From contig JAPMAC010000221.1 in assembly GCA_028671895.1 (NCBI GenBank), positions 992,001 to 1,056,000 on the forward strand: a stretch of DNA of 64,000 nucleotides, given 5' to 3'. A program made the translations under genes and the position numbers. A model generated the notes under the pieces. The model searched no databases. It saw only the letters and a list, made by a program, of their open reading frames with translations, and was not told the origin of the DNA. Below are positions 1 through 11,563 of the stretch, in pieces. Source of the DNA: Oenanthe sinensis. Lineage: Eukaryota; Streptophyta; Magnoliopsida; Apiales; Apiaceae. Positions within the stretch are counted from its first letter, which is position 1. Each line of letters starts with the position of its first letter.

Positions 1-560
1 GAACTCAAGTCATCAACTGATATTTATCAATCGACAACTCAAGTCATCAACTGATATTTATCAATCGAGAACTCATCAACGGATATATACTCATCAACGG
101 ATATATACTCATCAACGGATATTTCCTGATCGAGAAGTCATCAACGGATATTTACTCCAGCAATCTATAATAGACTCCAAGATTCCATCTAATATTTTGA
201 TTCTTTGTATTTGCCGTATATTCTATCTTATCGATTCATGTACTTGTGCTCTGCAATTCATTGCTTGATTAAGCTGCAGATTTGGATCACTAGAATCTTT
301 CTGGTACTTTGACAACTGCTTCACTGCTTCCACATCCTTGAATACTTCGTCCTTTATTCTTCACTGAGGCAAGAACATATTAATGAACTTCTTCCAGTGA
401 GCTAATGCTTCAAGTCTGTAGATTTCTTCTTTATCCTTTGTCTTTACCAAGTCTTCATGTCTTCCTGATTCCGGTGATAACTTCATATTATTTACACGTC
501 CTGTTCTTGTGTTGAGTTATAACCCTATGTTACATATAGGTCTATACATACAGCCTTTCA
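1..560 (-). mobile_element. 3' LTR of copia element A (partial, cut by window edge)
   Basis: This stretch matches the right-hand end of the LTR at 9284-11344 almost base for base. By eye I find two substitutions and one extra 18-base repeat unit. It ends CATACAGCCTTTCA and is followed at once by a C-rich tract that reads as a polypurine tract on the minus strand. The element therefore runs on the minus strand and this is its 3' LTR. The first bases lie in the 34-bp minisatellite of the LTR. The outer LTR end and the target duplication are outside the window. Confidence 0.9.
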
Positions 561-577
561 ATCTCCCCCTATTTGTT
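561..577 (-). promoter_or_regulatory. Polypurine tract of element A
   Basis: Next to the LTR end the plus strand reads ATCTCCCCCTATTTG, so the minus strand carries a purine run with five G. This is the normal primer site for plus-strand DNA synthesis just upstream of a 3' LTR. The same sequence stands at the same place in copia B (17370) and copia C (26459). Confidence 0.85.
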
Positions 578-904
578 TGGTAGAGATTAACAAGCAAATC
601 CCTAGAGGATAACTCAACTAACTACAAGAAAATATTAATGCTCTAGACTTGTAAATAATACTACTTGGGTTCTGGATCATATAATACATTTCCAGATTTC
701 TATAAAGTAAAGAGAAATAGAAAATGAGTGTTCCTTTAGCACTGAATGCATCTTCAATAGATATCATCTTCATTCCTCTATGTTTGAGCTTTTCTCTGCT
801 TCAAAATCTTTCATAGCTTGACCTACAAAGAACTTATCATAAACTGAGCTTCATAAGAATCAAAATTCCTAGGAACATCTTCAATAAAATATAGAACATT
901 GCTC

Positions 905-1360
905 AAATAATGTTCTCCCCCTGAGAATGTGATTCTCCTTCTTATTCTTCTTCTCCCTTTAGAAAATCAATGGAATAGTCAATTCTTTTCTGTTCTTCCC
1001 ACTTACATTAGGAATCTTCTTCTGACAACTCCTTTCAAGTCTAGGATACAGTTTCTTGATTCTCCCATCTTCTGTTGTTTCCCCTCAGGATCTGAAGATA
1101 AGATTTTCTTTTTCCAGTCTAAAATCTCCCCCTAAGGATACGAACCCCCTTTCTTCAAGGATCTTCCCTTAGAATCCTCCAATGGCCGCCTCTTCCCTTA
1201 GAATCATGTGACTCCTTTAGGATATTAGCTTTTCCGAAGGTTATGAAGATAAGACTTTATTAACTTCTCCTTTTTCTTGTTATAACTATAACACTATAAC
1301 TTCTCCCTGTTTATAAACTTGTTATAACTATAACTTTTTCTTACTATAACTTCTCCCCCT
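905..1360 (-). promoter_or_regulatory. Extra polypurine-like tracts (multi-PPT region)
   Basis: C-rich pentamers in the context TCTCCCCCT recur at about 912, 1126 and 1344, well away from the true tract at 561. On the minus strand they read as AGGGGGAGA. Repeated purine tracts upstream of the 3' LTR are a described hallmark of Sireviruses. The matching region of element C has three more (about 26892, 27337, 27393). Confidence 0.6.
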
Positions 1361-1859
1361 TAGTTGAGGAATCCTCCAAAGGCCCACTTTTGAATGGTTT
1401 GTCTTCCAAAGAAGGTTCTCGTCTGTCGTTGAACGGGAAAAATATAGTAACTTTTCTTTCAGAAGTAGCAAGTAGCAAGGGTACGTGTTTGGCTTAAGGT
1501 TTCCTCACTTCTACTACGTTCTGTTGGTGTTTACACTTTAGTATCGAGCATTTTAAGTGTTTCACTCTTTCTCTTCCTATCTCTCACTCAAGTGTATCTC
1601 TCCCTCACTTTCACTTAAGTGTTTCTCTCCCTTACTTTCACTCTGCATTTCAAATATAGCCTTCTGTACCTGCAAGTGAAATCCGTCAATTCATATATTC
1701 CCAACACCTGATTCATCAGAATGAACTGAATCACTATCAAGTGGAGAATTGCCTCGTAGAGGTGTTCTTGATCTATCATGCATAAGCACTGTCTCAGCAC
1801 CAGACTCAATAGCTTTTGCTAAATCACTGTCTAGTGGAGCCTCACCTCTTTGAGATGGG

Positions 1860-2530
1860 TTATCCCAAGATTTTAAAATCTGTTAGGGAATCCTGCCTTG
1901 TTCTATCAAGGAGTTGCCTCACACCTTCTCCATAAATGGGAGGTGGACATTCCTTTTCAGGATCTGGAAATGTTCCTTCCAGGAGGGGCGACGTAGTAGA
2001 CAATGTAATGAATGGCAATTTAGAGTCTACGTTTCCCTCGTAACCCAATGACGGGTAATTTGTTAACATGCCTATACCTCTCACTGTACACGTCTTGCAA
2101 TGTGTTCCTAGAATTTATCTGTTTAGGCTTACCATCAGCGTGAGCGCTAGTGGTGTGCTTGACTCATTACAAGATGCTCTGGCTGACGAGCGAATTTCAA
2201 TGGACTCACCCTGTTGAGAGAATGATTCCAGAGACTGTTTAATTGCCTTTTCAGCTCTGCATCATTTTGAGAAGATACAGATGAGCTTATAGTTACCTCA
2301 GTTATCTACTTTTTTACTTCGCTGGAGGTAGAGCTGTGGGTGCACTTCCGACTTCATCCTTATTTGCTGCATCAAGTGCAGTTTCTCCCTTATCAACCTC
2401 TAACTTACATATGTTCCTTATATCTCCAGGGGTTAATATATGGAAGTGGATGAATGAGTGTTTGGTATTATGGCCTGGGTAAGAGATTGATGGGTTTTCA
2501 ACATCTTGGCCAGCTTCTATAGCCACTGGG
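1860..2530 (-). pseudogene. Remnant of an additional ORF between pol and 3' LTR (element A)
   Basis: Two short open pieces on the minus strand (2526-2314, 70 codons, and 2084-1860, 74 codons) with a broken stretch between them. The first has a close copy in element C (31399-31175), and a more diverged one at 29985-29779. The peptide is hydrophilic and I recognise no domain in it. By position, after RNase H and before the polypurine tract, it corresponds to the extra ORF of copia B (17779-19670). I do not assign a function. Confidence 0.5.
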
Positions 2531-2569
2531 GGCTGAATCGGACAGAGTCAATTAAGATATAAAAATAAT

Positions 2570-4660
2570 CGTATCAACATTTCAAAGCATATTTTTCATC
2601 TCAATGAGAGGGAAAATATAATAAGAAATGGTAGTAGATTGCATTAAAGCACTTTTCATAAAAGAGTTTTGTCGGTTATAAAGACTTATCATTTAAGAAC
2701 ATAAAACCAATAGAAATTTTCTTTAATATACTTATCTCATAATAAAAGGCGGGAGTATCAGAGAAAAATTCTATCCCTTATGAATTTCTTATAAGGTAAA
2801 CTTCCCATAATAAAACGCGGGAATTTACACCAAAGAAGAAATTCAACTCTCTTACCAAATTTTATCTCAATAAAATGACTCTTTTCCTTTAAAACCTAAG
2901 CACTGTATGTTTTGAAAACAATTTTGCAAAACATCCTTATCAGATAGAGGACTATGATTTTCCGACTCATAATATAATTATGATTTACATCATTTTCGTC
3001 CACCTGATAGTATCCCCGACTTAAAATAAAAACATGACAATTGGGGTGAATGAATGCTTAACAATACAGTAAAAGGCCTTCAAAGCAACAATCACTGTTT
3101 CGGTACTATGAGTCAATGTGAAACATATATTGAAACAAGTGTTTAAAAACAAATCATTTTACAAGTGATTAATACCTCGAAGTTAAAATAATTCTCCAAA
3201 TAAAATAGCAGTCACAAAGTTTCTGCCACTTTAAAAAGAAAAAATTAAGAGAAAAAACGGTTTTGTAAATATAGCATTTAAAACCAGCTTTGGAGAGAGG
3301 ATAAAATATTTTGAGATTTAAAGAAAGATTATCCTCAAGAAAAGTTTGATTCACACCCTAGGATTGGAAAAATAAAGTAGGGCTGTAAATCAAATGATTT
3401 TCAAAAGAGAAGTTTTGAAAAAGAATTTTGAAGTTTTCTTATCTAAGCTGATAAAAAGTGAATGTATCTTTGCATAAAACATTTTGAAAAAGAATCAGAC
3501 AAAAATTTTTTTTTTAATACATTCAAGTTTAAAATTCAGTTAAATAAAGAAAACTAAATATACTAATACTAACGGCTTTTTTAAAAACCAATTTTTACTT
3601 AGAATAAAAACTAAGCAAATCCATTAGTATCAATATATCACAATTGTTTTATAATAAAATATTATTCAATTATCACAAAGTAATAAAAGATAATAATTAT
3701 ACTACAAATAATTATGCTTCGAATTTATTTTAATATACTTAAATCATGGAACCAATATATCACTGAATTGTTTTATATCATCATGATTTAAACAAATCAA
3801 AATAAATTAAATACTTATGCTACACTAAGCAATTGCCAATCACATGCATATATATATTAACTAAACATGGCAATCATTCAGTAGAACAATAAGCATTAAG
3901 ACATATTTTTATTATTAGTGATTTCAGATAAGCAACTTGTGTTACCACTAATATTAAAAATATCACAATTAATTGCACGCTGATACCAATTATTCGATAT
4001 TTATCAATAATTTCAAGATGCAAGAAATTGTGCTTCTTATATTTTATCAAATCAAAATTATGAAACTGATAATCATTGAATTGCTTCAATCCATAATTTT
4101 AATATGATAAAATAATTTCGCTAAATACTAAAATATTCATAAGATTGAATATTAGCATCTAACTTCCTACACTATATCTAATAATTGTCACTCTAGCATA
4201 TTACAATTATACTCATAACAATTATTATTGATATATGTAAGCTCGAGAAAATAGTTGAATAGAAATTCACAAGTCCTTTAAATATAGACATTTAACACTT
4301 GTGTTCCTAATAGCAACTTCTTGCAACAAAAACAAATTTAGAAATATTTTCTAAGTATAGAAAATATTGAGAATTTTTATACACATAACTTAGAAAATAC
4401 TTCGTCTTTCAATATTAGTGAGTTTTGAAATATGCATTAATTACTTAGAACATAAATTCTAAATACTGTCACTAATATCAAAAGTATCACAATTATTTGT
4501 AACAAAATATTTAAGAATATCAGAGCAAAATATCAGAGCAATTAAGCAAGACATCTTGACTAATACTCATCAAATATTTAACATGCAAATAATTATGCTT
4601 CTAACTTATGCTAAATAATTTAACTACCACTTATGTATATTGCATTGTAAGCATGATAAT
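2570..4660. other. AT-rich non-coding part of element A
   Basis: No reading frame of note. The region holds two copies of a motif ending in GCGGGA (about 2737 and 2803) in a unit of about 70 bases, followed by long AT-rich sequence. The same block, with the motif, appears twice in element C (30692-30855 and 31569-31733). I see no RNA gene in it. Confidence 0.5.
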
Positions 4661-6110
4661 TAAACTAGTAGCAATAAGCATGAGGAACTGGATTTAAAAA
4701 TAAATTCACAAGTCCTTTAAATATGGAAAATTTAATACTTGTGAGCTTATTTAAGAATTCTTTGCAGATGGGATTTCCAACAAATATGCACATTAAATAA
4801 TATCCCAAGTTCACCAACCAACTTAGACAAAATGAATTCATCAAGTTGTTTAGCAAATATCTACAAGTAATTCACTTAAGAACAACTCTTGGAAGAAATG
4901 ATACCTGGTGTCCATGCGCTTGTTCCATACGTGGTGTGAAGAGATCAACAGAGTTGCTGGAAATAATGACAGCTTCTAGGAATGACTTCCCTGTCTTTCT
5001 TACAACCTGCATATCTATATCTATATAGCCAATTAGGTTAAACCTAGTATCTTTAGGGTCCCAGATTTCAAGAATTGGTGATCCCCTAAGATATCTAACA
5101 ATTCATAACTTAGCTATAAGATAAGATTCTCTAGTATCCACTTGGAAACTTGCACATAGGCATATCGAGAATAAAATATATGGTCTTTGTGCACTTGAAT
5201 AAGTAATGAGCTTATCATACCTCTATAGCTTGTCACTTCAGTTCATATACCTGATTTGCCCTGATCAAGCTTAGTGGTCTGTTGGAAAGTAGTCTTGGCA
5301 GGTCTAGAATCTTCCAAATTGCGCATCTTCAAAAGATCCTTGACTTCCTTTAATTGCCATCATTCTTTCGAATTAATTATAATCCAGAAAGAATTACAAC
5401 TCTTCCAACATGCTCATTTTGTACCTACTCTGCATTAACTTAGCAAAAATATATCTTGCCAAATTTTCGTTAGTAGACCCACATATAATATACTCATGGT
5501 ATACTTAGCACATATATAACATTGTGTGTGCCTTGCATTCTGGAGAGATATATGTGTATAACTTACTCTACTGTAAAATCATATTAAAGTAATTAACAGT
5601 CAGAGTGTCATACTATGTCCTTGACGTTTTGCTTGACTCCCTATCTTCGTCATAGAAGAGCTTGCGAAGAGAATGATATACAAATTCCAATGGATCTGCA
5701 ACTTCAAAGTCCAGGAAATGATGTACATCAACTTCAACTTCTAGCTCACCATTCAGGAGTGCACTTGTTCACATTCATCTGATAGATCTTCATGCTTGAA
5801 TGCTCCACATGTGCTAGGTCCTAATCGTTGAGTCCCTGAAAATTGTTAGTCCCCATTGATGAGTCCCAAAGGATCAAGTCTCGTCACTGGTGCTTACTGC
5901 TTGATCTTGAAAGTCCCGAAGATTCTGTTTCCATCATCGTCGATACCTTCTACTTTAAAGTCCTGTAGCAACCAGTTTGGCTTTGCCCCTCATAACAATG
6001 CCAATAGTCATCCAGTTACTGAGAACCCTTACTGTACCAATTTCAGCTTCAACTTTAGTGGTCTGGGTTCCAGCTTCAATGGTTTCTGCCTTCTAACTGA
6101 TTGAGATCAT
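4660..6110 (-). pseudogene. Copia RNase H and reverse transcriptase remnant (element A)
   Basis: Read on the minus strand, fragments of copia pol are recognisable through many stops and frame changes. Around 6000-5690 there are pieces like KAKLVAT and KIYQMNV, typical of the copia reverse transcriptase. Around 5290-5050 there is TSYRGMI with downstream text typical of the copia RNase H. No segment is long enough to encode an active enzyme. The same remnants occur in element C at about 32500-33450, so the decay predates or parallels the spread of this family. Confidence 0.65.
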
Positions 6111-6639
6111 TTTGCTTTGCAATCACTCAATCTGGATCAATCTGTGCTTTTCTAATATTCTTTGGGCTACCAATTGTTAATGATACTAATTGTTAGTTCT
6201 TGACAATTGCTTTTTCCCAAGAGTAACTATTTACTTTGCATAGCACTTCTAGCCTTTACACAAGAATCCGGATCACTAAGAACTAGACTCCAGGATTGAA
6301 TTTGACTTCAAACCTTTTGTCTTGGCAGAAATGTTCTTAATGAAATCCTTTGATCTTCATTGTTGAGCATGACTAGTAGATCCATCTTTTATTTGCTCCT
6401 CCTGAGTTGCTGCTAGGATGTGTTGAAGATCCTTCACCTTCTACAGTGGATTTCCACTAAGGATCTGAATCATCATCGTTGTCATTGATTCCTTCTGCAA
6501 CCTCAGCTTCAACATCAGTATCTGAATTTGTCAATGATTCAGAATGGTCGTTCGATTGAATGCACTGGAGCTTGGTGTAGTTGGTCGTCACATTCAGACT
6601 TTTAATCACTTCTGAGTAGCCGAGGAGAATTGTTCCATG

Positions 6640-7560
6640 AGCCTTAACTTCTTGTCAAGATACTCAAATAAATCTTCATTAAAAATCAATTCCCTCCAAA
6701 CACACGAAAGAGCTTCAGTGTTTGCTTCTGGTTGGCCATTAACTCAAATGATGTCTTTTCACGATCTTGTTGAATAAAGCAGCATGCTGTGTTAATTGCT
6801 TCAGCTTCAAAGTACCTTTTTCAGTGCAGACTTCACTTAGAACTTCACTCGCGAAATGCAGTTCCACTATCTGACTTCAAAGTTCTCACTGCTTACCAAT
6901 TGTTTCCAACTTGATCTTCCTTATTTGATCAATCACCATTGTGACATTTTGTCTGTTGAATGCTTGAACATCACCAATTTGTAATTAGGGTTATCAATTT
7001 CAATCACCATTAAGCATATGACTTTTCTTCAGTGTGATGTTTTCATTGACTTCCCTATGTGACATACTTCAAAATGTCCTTCTGGGTAGAATTTCATATG
7101 AAGCAGTCCTCTCACCAATTTCTTCTTTTATCAAAGAATCCATTGCATTGTAGACCGACAAGTGTGAGAGCTTCCTTTGCCATAGCTAACTCTTCATTGA
7201 TGAAGCTTTACTGAAAAGTTGACTTCACCTTTGCATCCAAAATCCATGTCAGCTACGAACAAACTTCCTCACTCTCAGTTGAGTGAGCTTCCAACCTTCT
7301 TGTTTGAGATCAAACACTTCTCCAGAAAACCCTTGACAAAGAATTCCCCTAGTGCCCTTTAAAAAGTGCTTAAGTCTTTCAACAAGAAAGTTGCTTCCAC
7401 TGATGACAATTCCAGATATAGCCAAATCCCTTGTACATCCTTTGCTGTCATCTCCAAAGGGTTACCGATGGGTAGGCCTTCTCAACCAATTGTGATAGTA
7501 GAGCTTCAATCTTAATCATATGCCTCGTGCAATAAATGTCACGAAATCACATAACTTTTG
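6640..7560 (-). pseudogene. Copia integrase / GAG-pre-integrase remnant (element A)
   Basis: The minus strand at about 6950-6660 resembles the end of a copia integrase core, and the related copy in element C at 34408-34172 is still open for 78 codons with ELMANQKQTLKLFRVFG. Around 7470-7430 it resembles the FGDDSKG stretch of the protease/pre-integrase region, which is intact in copia B (13078-12767). Stops in every frame show that it is dead. Confidence 0.6.
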
Positions 7561-8399
7561 TCTTTTGTTACATACTATGTAATCACAAATGATTAAGTTT
7601 CTTGGTACTCAACTTTAATTGAGTCCAGATGGGTTAGAGATATTATCAGTGGTAACAACAGCTTCAATATGCATATTAGAAAATTCAGTACTTAATTTTC
7701 TAAAAGCACATGGATAGAAGAATTAACAATTAAATTACTAATTCTTTCTAATCCATTTCTGTCGTTGTCTAACATTTTTAACTACCTCTAATTACCTAAG
7801 TCAGTTTTAGATTAAACCTTGAATCTACAAATGTTACTGACAACTTAGATAATTCTACCATCTTATCCCTAACAAGCAATACATTATCTAATATAACATT
7901 TAAGTGCAACTATGTGAGTGCAAGCAAATCATGTGAAAATAAGCACATAAACAATTTAAGAATATGCAGAATATTTGAATAAAACATTATAAGCAATATC
8001 AAATTCCACATATACTTATCAAGTCATTTATCATAATAAGAACAAATATAAAATATCTGATCTATGACCTGTTTGTCTATTAGCAATTTTCACAACATTA
8101 GCAGAGGTATTAAATCACAGAAGATTTAACTCAAGTTTCAGCAAATGTTTAGGGATACACCTAACCGTCTAGAACACCCTATCTAATTCTAGATTTTCAT
8201 TTTACTGCATAAAAAATCAAGTATGAAATGTACTCACTAAACTCATATAACTAAGCATGAAATCTTATTATTAGCAATCAATTAAGCATTTAAGTTCTAA
8301 GATGCTAACATGCTGACACGAGCCTAATACATTTCAAAACATAATAATCATACAATTATGAATTAGATAAAGATATACTAGTTAGTAAGTGTACCTGTG

Positions 8400-9210
8400 A
8401 AGTGCTTAGTGATTCATCTCTAGTGTTGGTCATTGATGCCAGATATTCATTTGGTTCATCACTGTCACTGATAGAATCAGCCTTGCATTTAACTTCATCA
8501 ACAAATGCTTTCCCTTGCTGCATCCTCACTAATGCCTAAGATTCCTGCTTTAACCCAACATAGTGTCTGTCATCTTTTGCTTGTACAGGCTTCTTCAAAC
8601 TGTGTAGCAAACCCCTGATCTTGTCTTTTAAATATAAACCATCCCTGTCTTGCAACAGCCTCTTGAACTGACCTTGAAAATCTCCTTTACGAAATCTATA
8701 GGTAAGGACCTTGGATATAGAATTGGGATTCCGTCTGAATCTGATGTCACTAAACTTCCTGTTTGCCTTGCAGGCTTGACTTGCAGTCCAGTTCTCAGGT
8801 TATTTCAAAGTGTAAGATTTACATACAACACCTTGACCACTACCTCGAGCTACAACATCTTCAATTCAGCTTCTTGGATCATTTCATTTCTGTTCAGAGG
8901 TTTTCAACCTTGACTTCAATCAAATTTGGTTCCTGGGTCACAAATACAGTGGATATGCTAACAACCTGCTTTACCCAATATTATCTTCTTCAGCTCTTGT
9001 TCTAGTTCATAGGCCTTTAGCACAACATATAGATCTTCTAAAGATAATGTGGTTATATCCTTAGAATCCCTTGTAGCTGTAATCCTATGTTCCAGATGAT
9101 CTACAGTGTTAGCACGAACTTCCTGTAATCTCCCTGTAGAATAATCTTTACGGCTTCTGTACTGAGATGCTAGGATGTCCGGTCTGTTCTCCTTCACACT
9201 ACTTAAACCC
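8400..9210 (-). pseudogene. Copia gag remnant (element A)
   Basis: The minus-strand open piece 9197-8958 (79 codons) contains DHLEHRITATRDSKDITTL and a following LYVVLKAYELEQ. These match the gag (UBN2-type) segment of copia F (45210-44992) and copia B (about 14900). The rest of gag is broken and no zinc knuckle is visible. It lies directly inside the primer-binding site, as expected for the first gene of the element. Confidence 0.65.
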
Positions 9211-9269
9211 CTAACCGCCTGGCGAGCTTCACTAAGCTAATGGATCTTGATTTGTATATCAATCAGTCA

Positions 9270-9281
9270 GCTCTGATACCA
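9270..9281 (-). promoter_or_regulatory. Primer-binding site of element A
   Basis: The minus strand reads TGGTATCAGAGC, complementary to the 3' end of plant initiator methionine tRNA, two bases from the LTR end. This fixes the element's direction and the position of the LTR border. Confidence 0.92.
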
Positions 9282-9297
9282 ATTTTTAGGCCCCGGA

Positions 9298-9330
9298 AGT
9301 ATCGTAGAAGGGGGGGTTGAATACGATACT
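9298..9330. promoter_or_regulatory. Hairpin with G-rich loop at LTR/PBS border (element A)
   Basis: AGTATCGTA and TACGATACT form a perfect 9-bp stem around a 15-base loop with seven consecutive G. It begins 14 bases inside the LTR. Comparable hairpins are seen in copia B (16279-16303), element C (24812, 36649 and 23682) and, imperfectly, copia F (about 45803). See findings. Confidence 0.75.
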
Positions 9331-10674
9331 CACTAAATCAAAAAATTCTTTCGAATCTTTTGCGGATAAATAATTTAGAGTTTGGTTAGTGGGCTCGTGT
9401 TCTTGAGGTGAATAGTGTTTACGGAACTGTTTACTAATTTTCTGTATTTAGGATTAATCATTTCGGTTCTAGAAAATCAGCAGTAAAATAAACAACACAA
9501 GATTCGGGGAATATATCATTGATAAATATAAACCCTGAGGTTGCTACACCCGGTCAACAAATCCGGTCCGAAGAACAAGTTCTTCGCTGCTTAACAAAAA
9601 CATATAACTCTCAATTTCCTATACAAGTATTTCTAGATCAGTACAAAGGAAACTAAGACCGTAGAGAGTGATATATAGTGGCCCTGAACATTTTCCGTTA
9701 AGGAACCGACCACTGATACATCTCCGGTGAGGAGGTATAGATTTTTCTGGTGTTCTTTCCCTCTCCGGCTTCGTCTTCTCTCTCTGGATATTTTTGTTGT
9801 GTTGTTGAAGACTCCCAAATGAATGGCTCTGCTTCAATATATGTGTAGACTTTTTCAACCAAGATACGTGGCTCATTCAGGACCAAGTAAACTAGTTGCT
9901 GCTTCACTTCTGTTTTTCCTTAAGTATCGGAACAATTTACTGAGTAATTGTTTAAGTATCGATGAGTCTGTAACATAACTATCGGACACTTAAAAACAAT
10001 TCCTGGAATAAATTCAATTAATCCAAGCTTAGTAACCATCGGGAAGTGGGTTGGTGGGTTTGCTCATTTATTTATCTCACCCGATAGTTAATAACCATAG
10101 GTGAATAAGACAAAATTGCTTGATTAACCATCGGTGAATGAGACGAAATGGCTTGACCAAGTTGACTTCTGGATACAGCTTCTGTAGTCTCTTTACTTAG
10201 CCAATTTCGAACCTGATAAGCCCTTAATATATTTTCTTCCACTGCAACCAAGTCTAATAAATATTTCCTTGATTATTTGAACTTGATTTATTCTGGGCTT
10301 AGTCACATACCACTTCACTTGTTACTAATTGAATCATACAGTCAATTCTTCTGATTCATTGATGCAATTCTCAATCTCTTTTGTGCTGACGTTTGGTGCA
10401 ACTGGTCTGGTTCACAAACGACTAACACGATCTTGATCTTCACATCTTCTTTACAATACAATTGACTTTGTTCCTTGTTGATTAGAAGTGCTTCGATTGT
10501 AAGTACATTGGAATCCTCTGGCACTAAAAAAAATGTACAAAATACTAGAACAGGATTTAGCACAGTCTATCTGCAAGAATCAATCGACTGATAAATATCG
10601 ATCGATAAGTCATCAACTGATAATAAGCCATCGACTGATAAAGCCAATCGAGAAGTCATCGATCGAGAACTCAA

Positions 10675-10878
10675 GTCATCAACTGATATTTATCAATCGA
10701 GAACTCAAGTCATCAACTGATATTTATCAATCGAGAACTCAAGTCATCAACTGATATTTATCAATCGAGAACTCAAGTCATCAACTGATATTTATCAATC
10801 GAGAACTCAAGTCATCAACTGATATTTATCAATCGAGAACTCAAGTCATCAACTGATATTTATCAATCGAGAACTCAT
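10675..10878. repeat. 34-bp minisatellite in the LTR of element A
   Basis: Six head-to-tail units of 34 bases, each starting GTCATCAACTGATATTTATC and ending GAGAACTCAA, at 10675, 10709, 10743, 10777, 10811 and 10845. They are followed by shorter related units with CATCAACGGATAT. The matching start of the window (1-130) holds the same repeats, with one extra short unit. The units are perfectly periodic without spacers. Confidence 0.9.
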
Positions 10879-11344
10879 CAACGGATATATACTCATCAAC
10901 GGATATTTCCTGATCGAGAAGTCATCAACGGATATTTACTCCAGCAATCTATAATAGACTCCAAGATTCCATCTAATATTTTGATTCTTTGTATTTGCCG
11001 TATATTCTATCTTATCGATTCATGTACTTGTGCTCTGCAATTCATTGCTTGATTAAGCTGCAGATTTGGATCACTAGAATCTTTCTGGTACTTTGACAAC
11101 TGCTTCACTGCTTCCACATCCTTGAATACTTCGTCCTTTATTCTTCACTGAGGCATGAACATATTAATGAACTTCTTCCAGTGAGCTAATGCTTCAAGTC
11201 TGTAGATTTCTTCTTTATCCTTTGTCTTTACCAAGTCTTCATGTCTTCCTGATTCCGGTGATAACTTCATATTATTTACACGTCCTGTTCTTGTGTTGAG
11301 TTATAACCCTATGTTACATATAGGTCTATACATACAGCCTTTCA

Positions 11345-11563
11345 CTGTCAGTGTAAATGTTTTATTTGATTCTGGAGCTACTAGGTCATTTGTTTCTAAG
11401 GAGTTGGCATGCAAGTTAAAACTTAAGGTGGAACCTTTGAAAGAATTGTTACAAGTAGAGGTAGCTAACCGGGAAGTAGTTCCAGTTAGTCAAGTTCACC
11501 CAAATTGTAAATTAGAGATAGATGGGCAAACTTTTCTTAATTCCTTTTCAGCTGGGAGAGTTT
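11345..11563 (+). pseudogene. Gypsy aspartic protease fragment
   Basis: The frame reads in from the element A border and contains VLFDSGATRSFVS, the catalytic DSG motif of retroviral-type aspartic proteases in gypsy elements. It continues to about residue GQTFLNSF and then terminates. The expected continuation (PFQLGEFDVILG) is in the next frame, beginning near 11540, so a one-base frameshift separates protease from reverse transcriptase. The first codons of the apparent ORF (from 11293) come from the copia LTR and are not part of the gene. Confidence 0.8.

Larger units (their letters stand above)
561..9283 (-). mobile_element. Interior of copia element A, Sirevirus-like, decayed
   Basis: Interior region between two LTRs with polypurine tract on the left and primer-binding site on the right, so transcription is on the minus strand. 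In that sense it carries gag remnants (about 9210-8400), protease/integrase remnants (7530-6650), reverse transcriptase (6110-5590), RNase H (5320-4660), an additional ORF remnant (2530-1860) and a non-coding 3' region with several purine tracts. Every coding part is broken by stops and frame changes, while the flanking LTRs are nearly identical. The interior is clearly related to that of element C (26459-36634). Confidence 0.85.
9284..11344 (-). mobile_element. 5' LTR of copia element A
   Basis: LTR of about 2061 bases, next to the primer-binding site on its left and ending GCCTTTCA on the right, where gypsy coding sequence resumes. Its first bases on the plus strand are TTTTAGG where the relatives have TGTTGGG or TGTTAGG, so the terminal TG seems mutated. 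Near this end is a perfect 9-bp inverted repeat around a G7 loop (9298-9330). The right half holds a 34-bp minisatellite (10675-10878). The last 560 bases match the partial LTR at 1-560. Confidence 0.9.

Noticed and set aside
9270..9281. tRNA-like sequences at LTR borders considered as tRNA genes
   Set aside because: Only the 12-18 bases complementary to the tRNA 3' end are present; they are primer-binding sites. No cloverleaf was seen anywhere in the window.
10675..10878. Regular repeats considered as a CRISPR-like array
   Set aside because: Units are head-to-tail without spacers, and the context is a plant LTR. It is a minisatellite.
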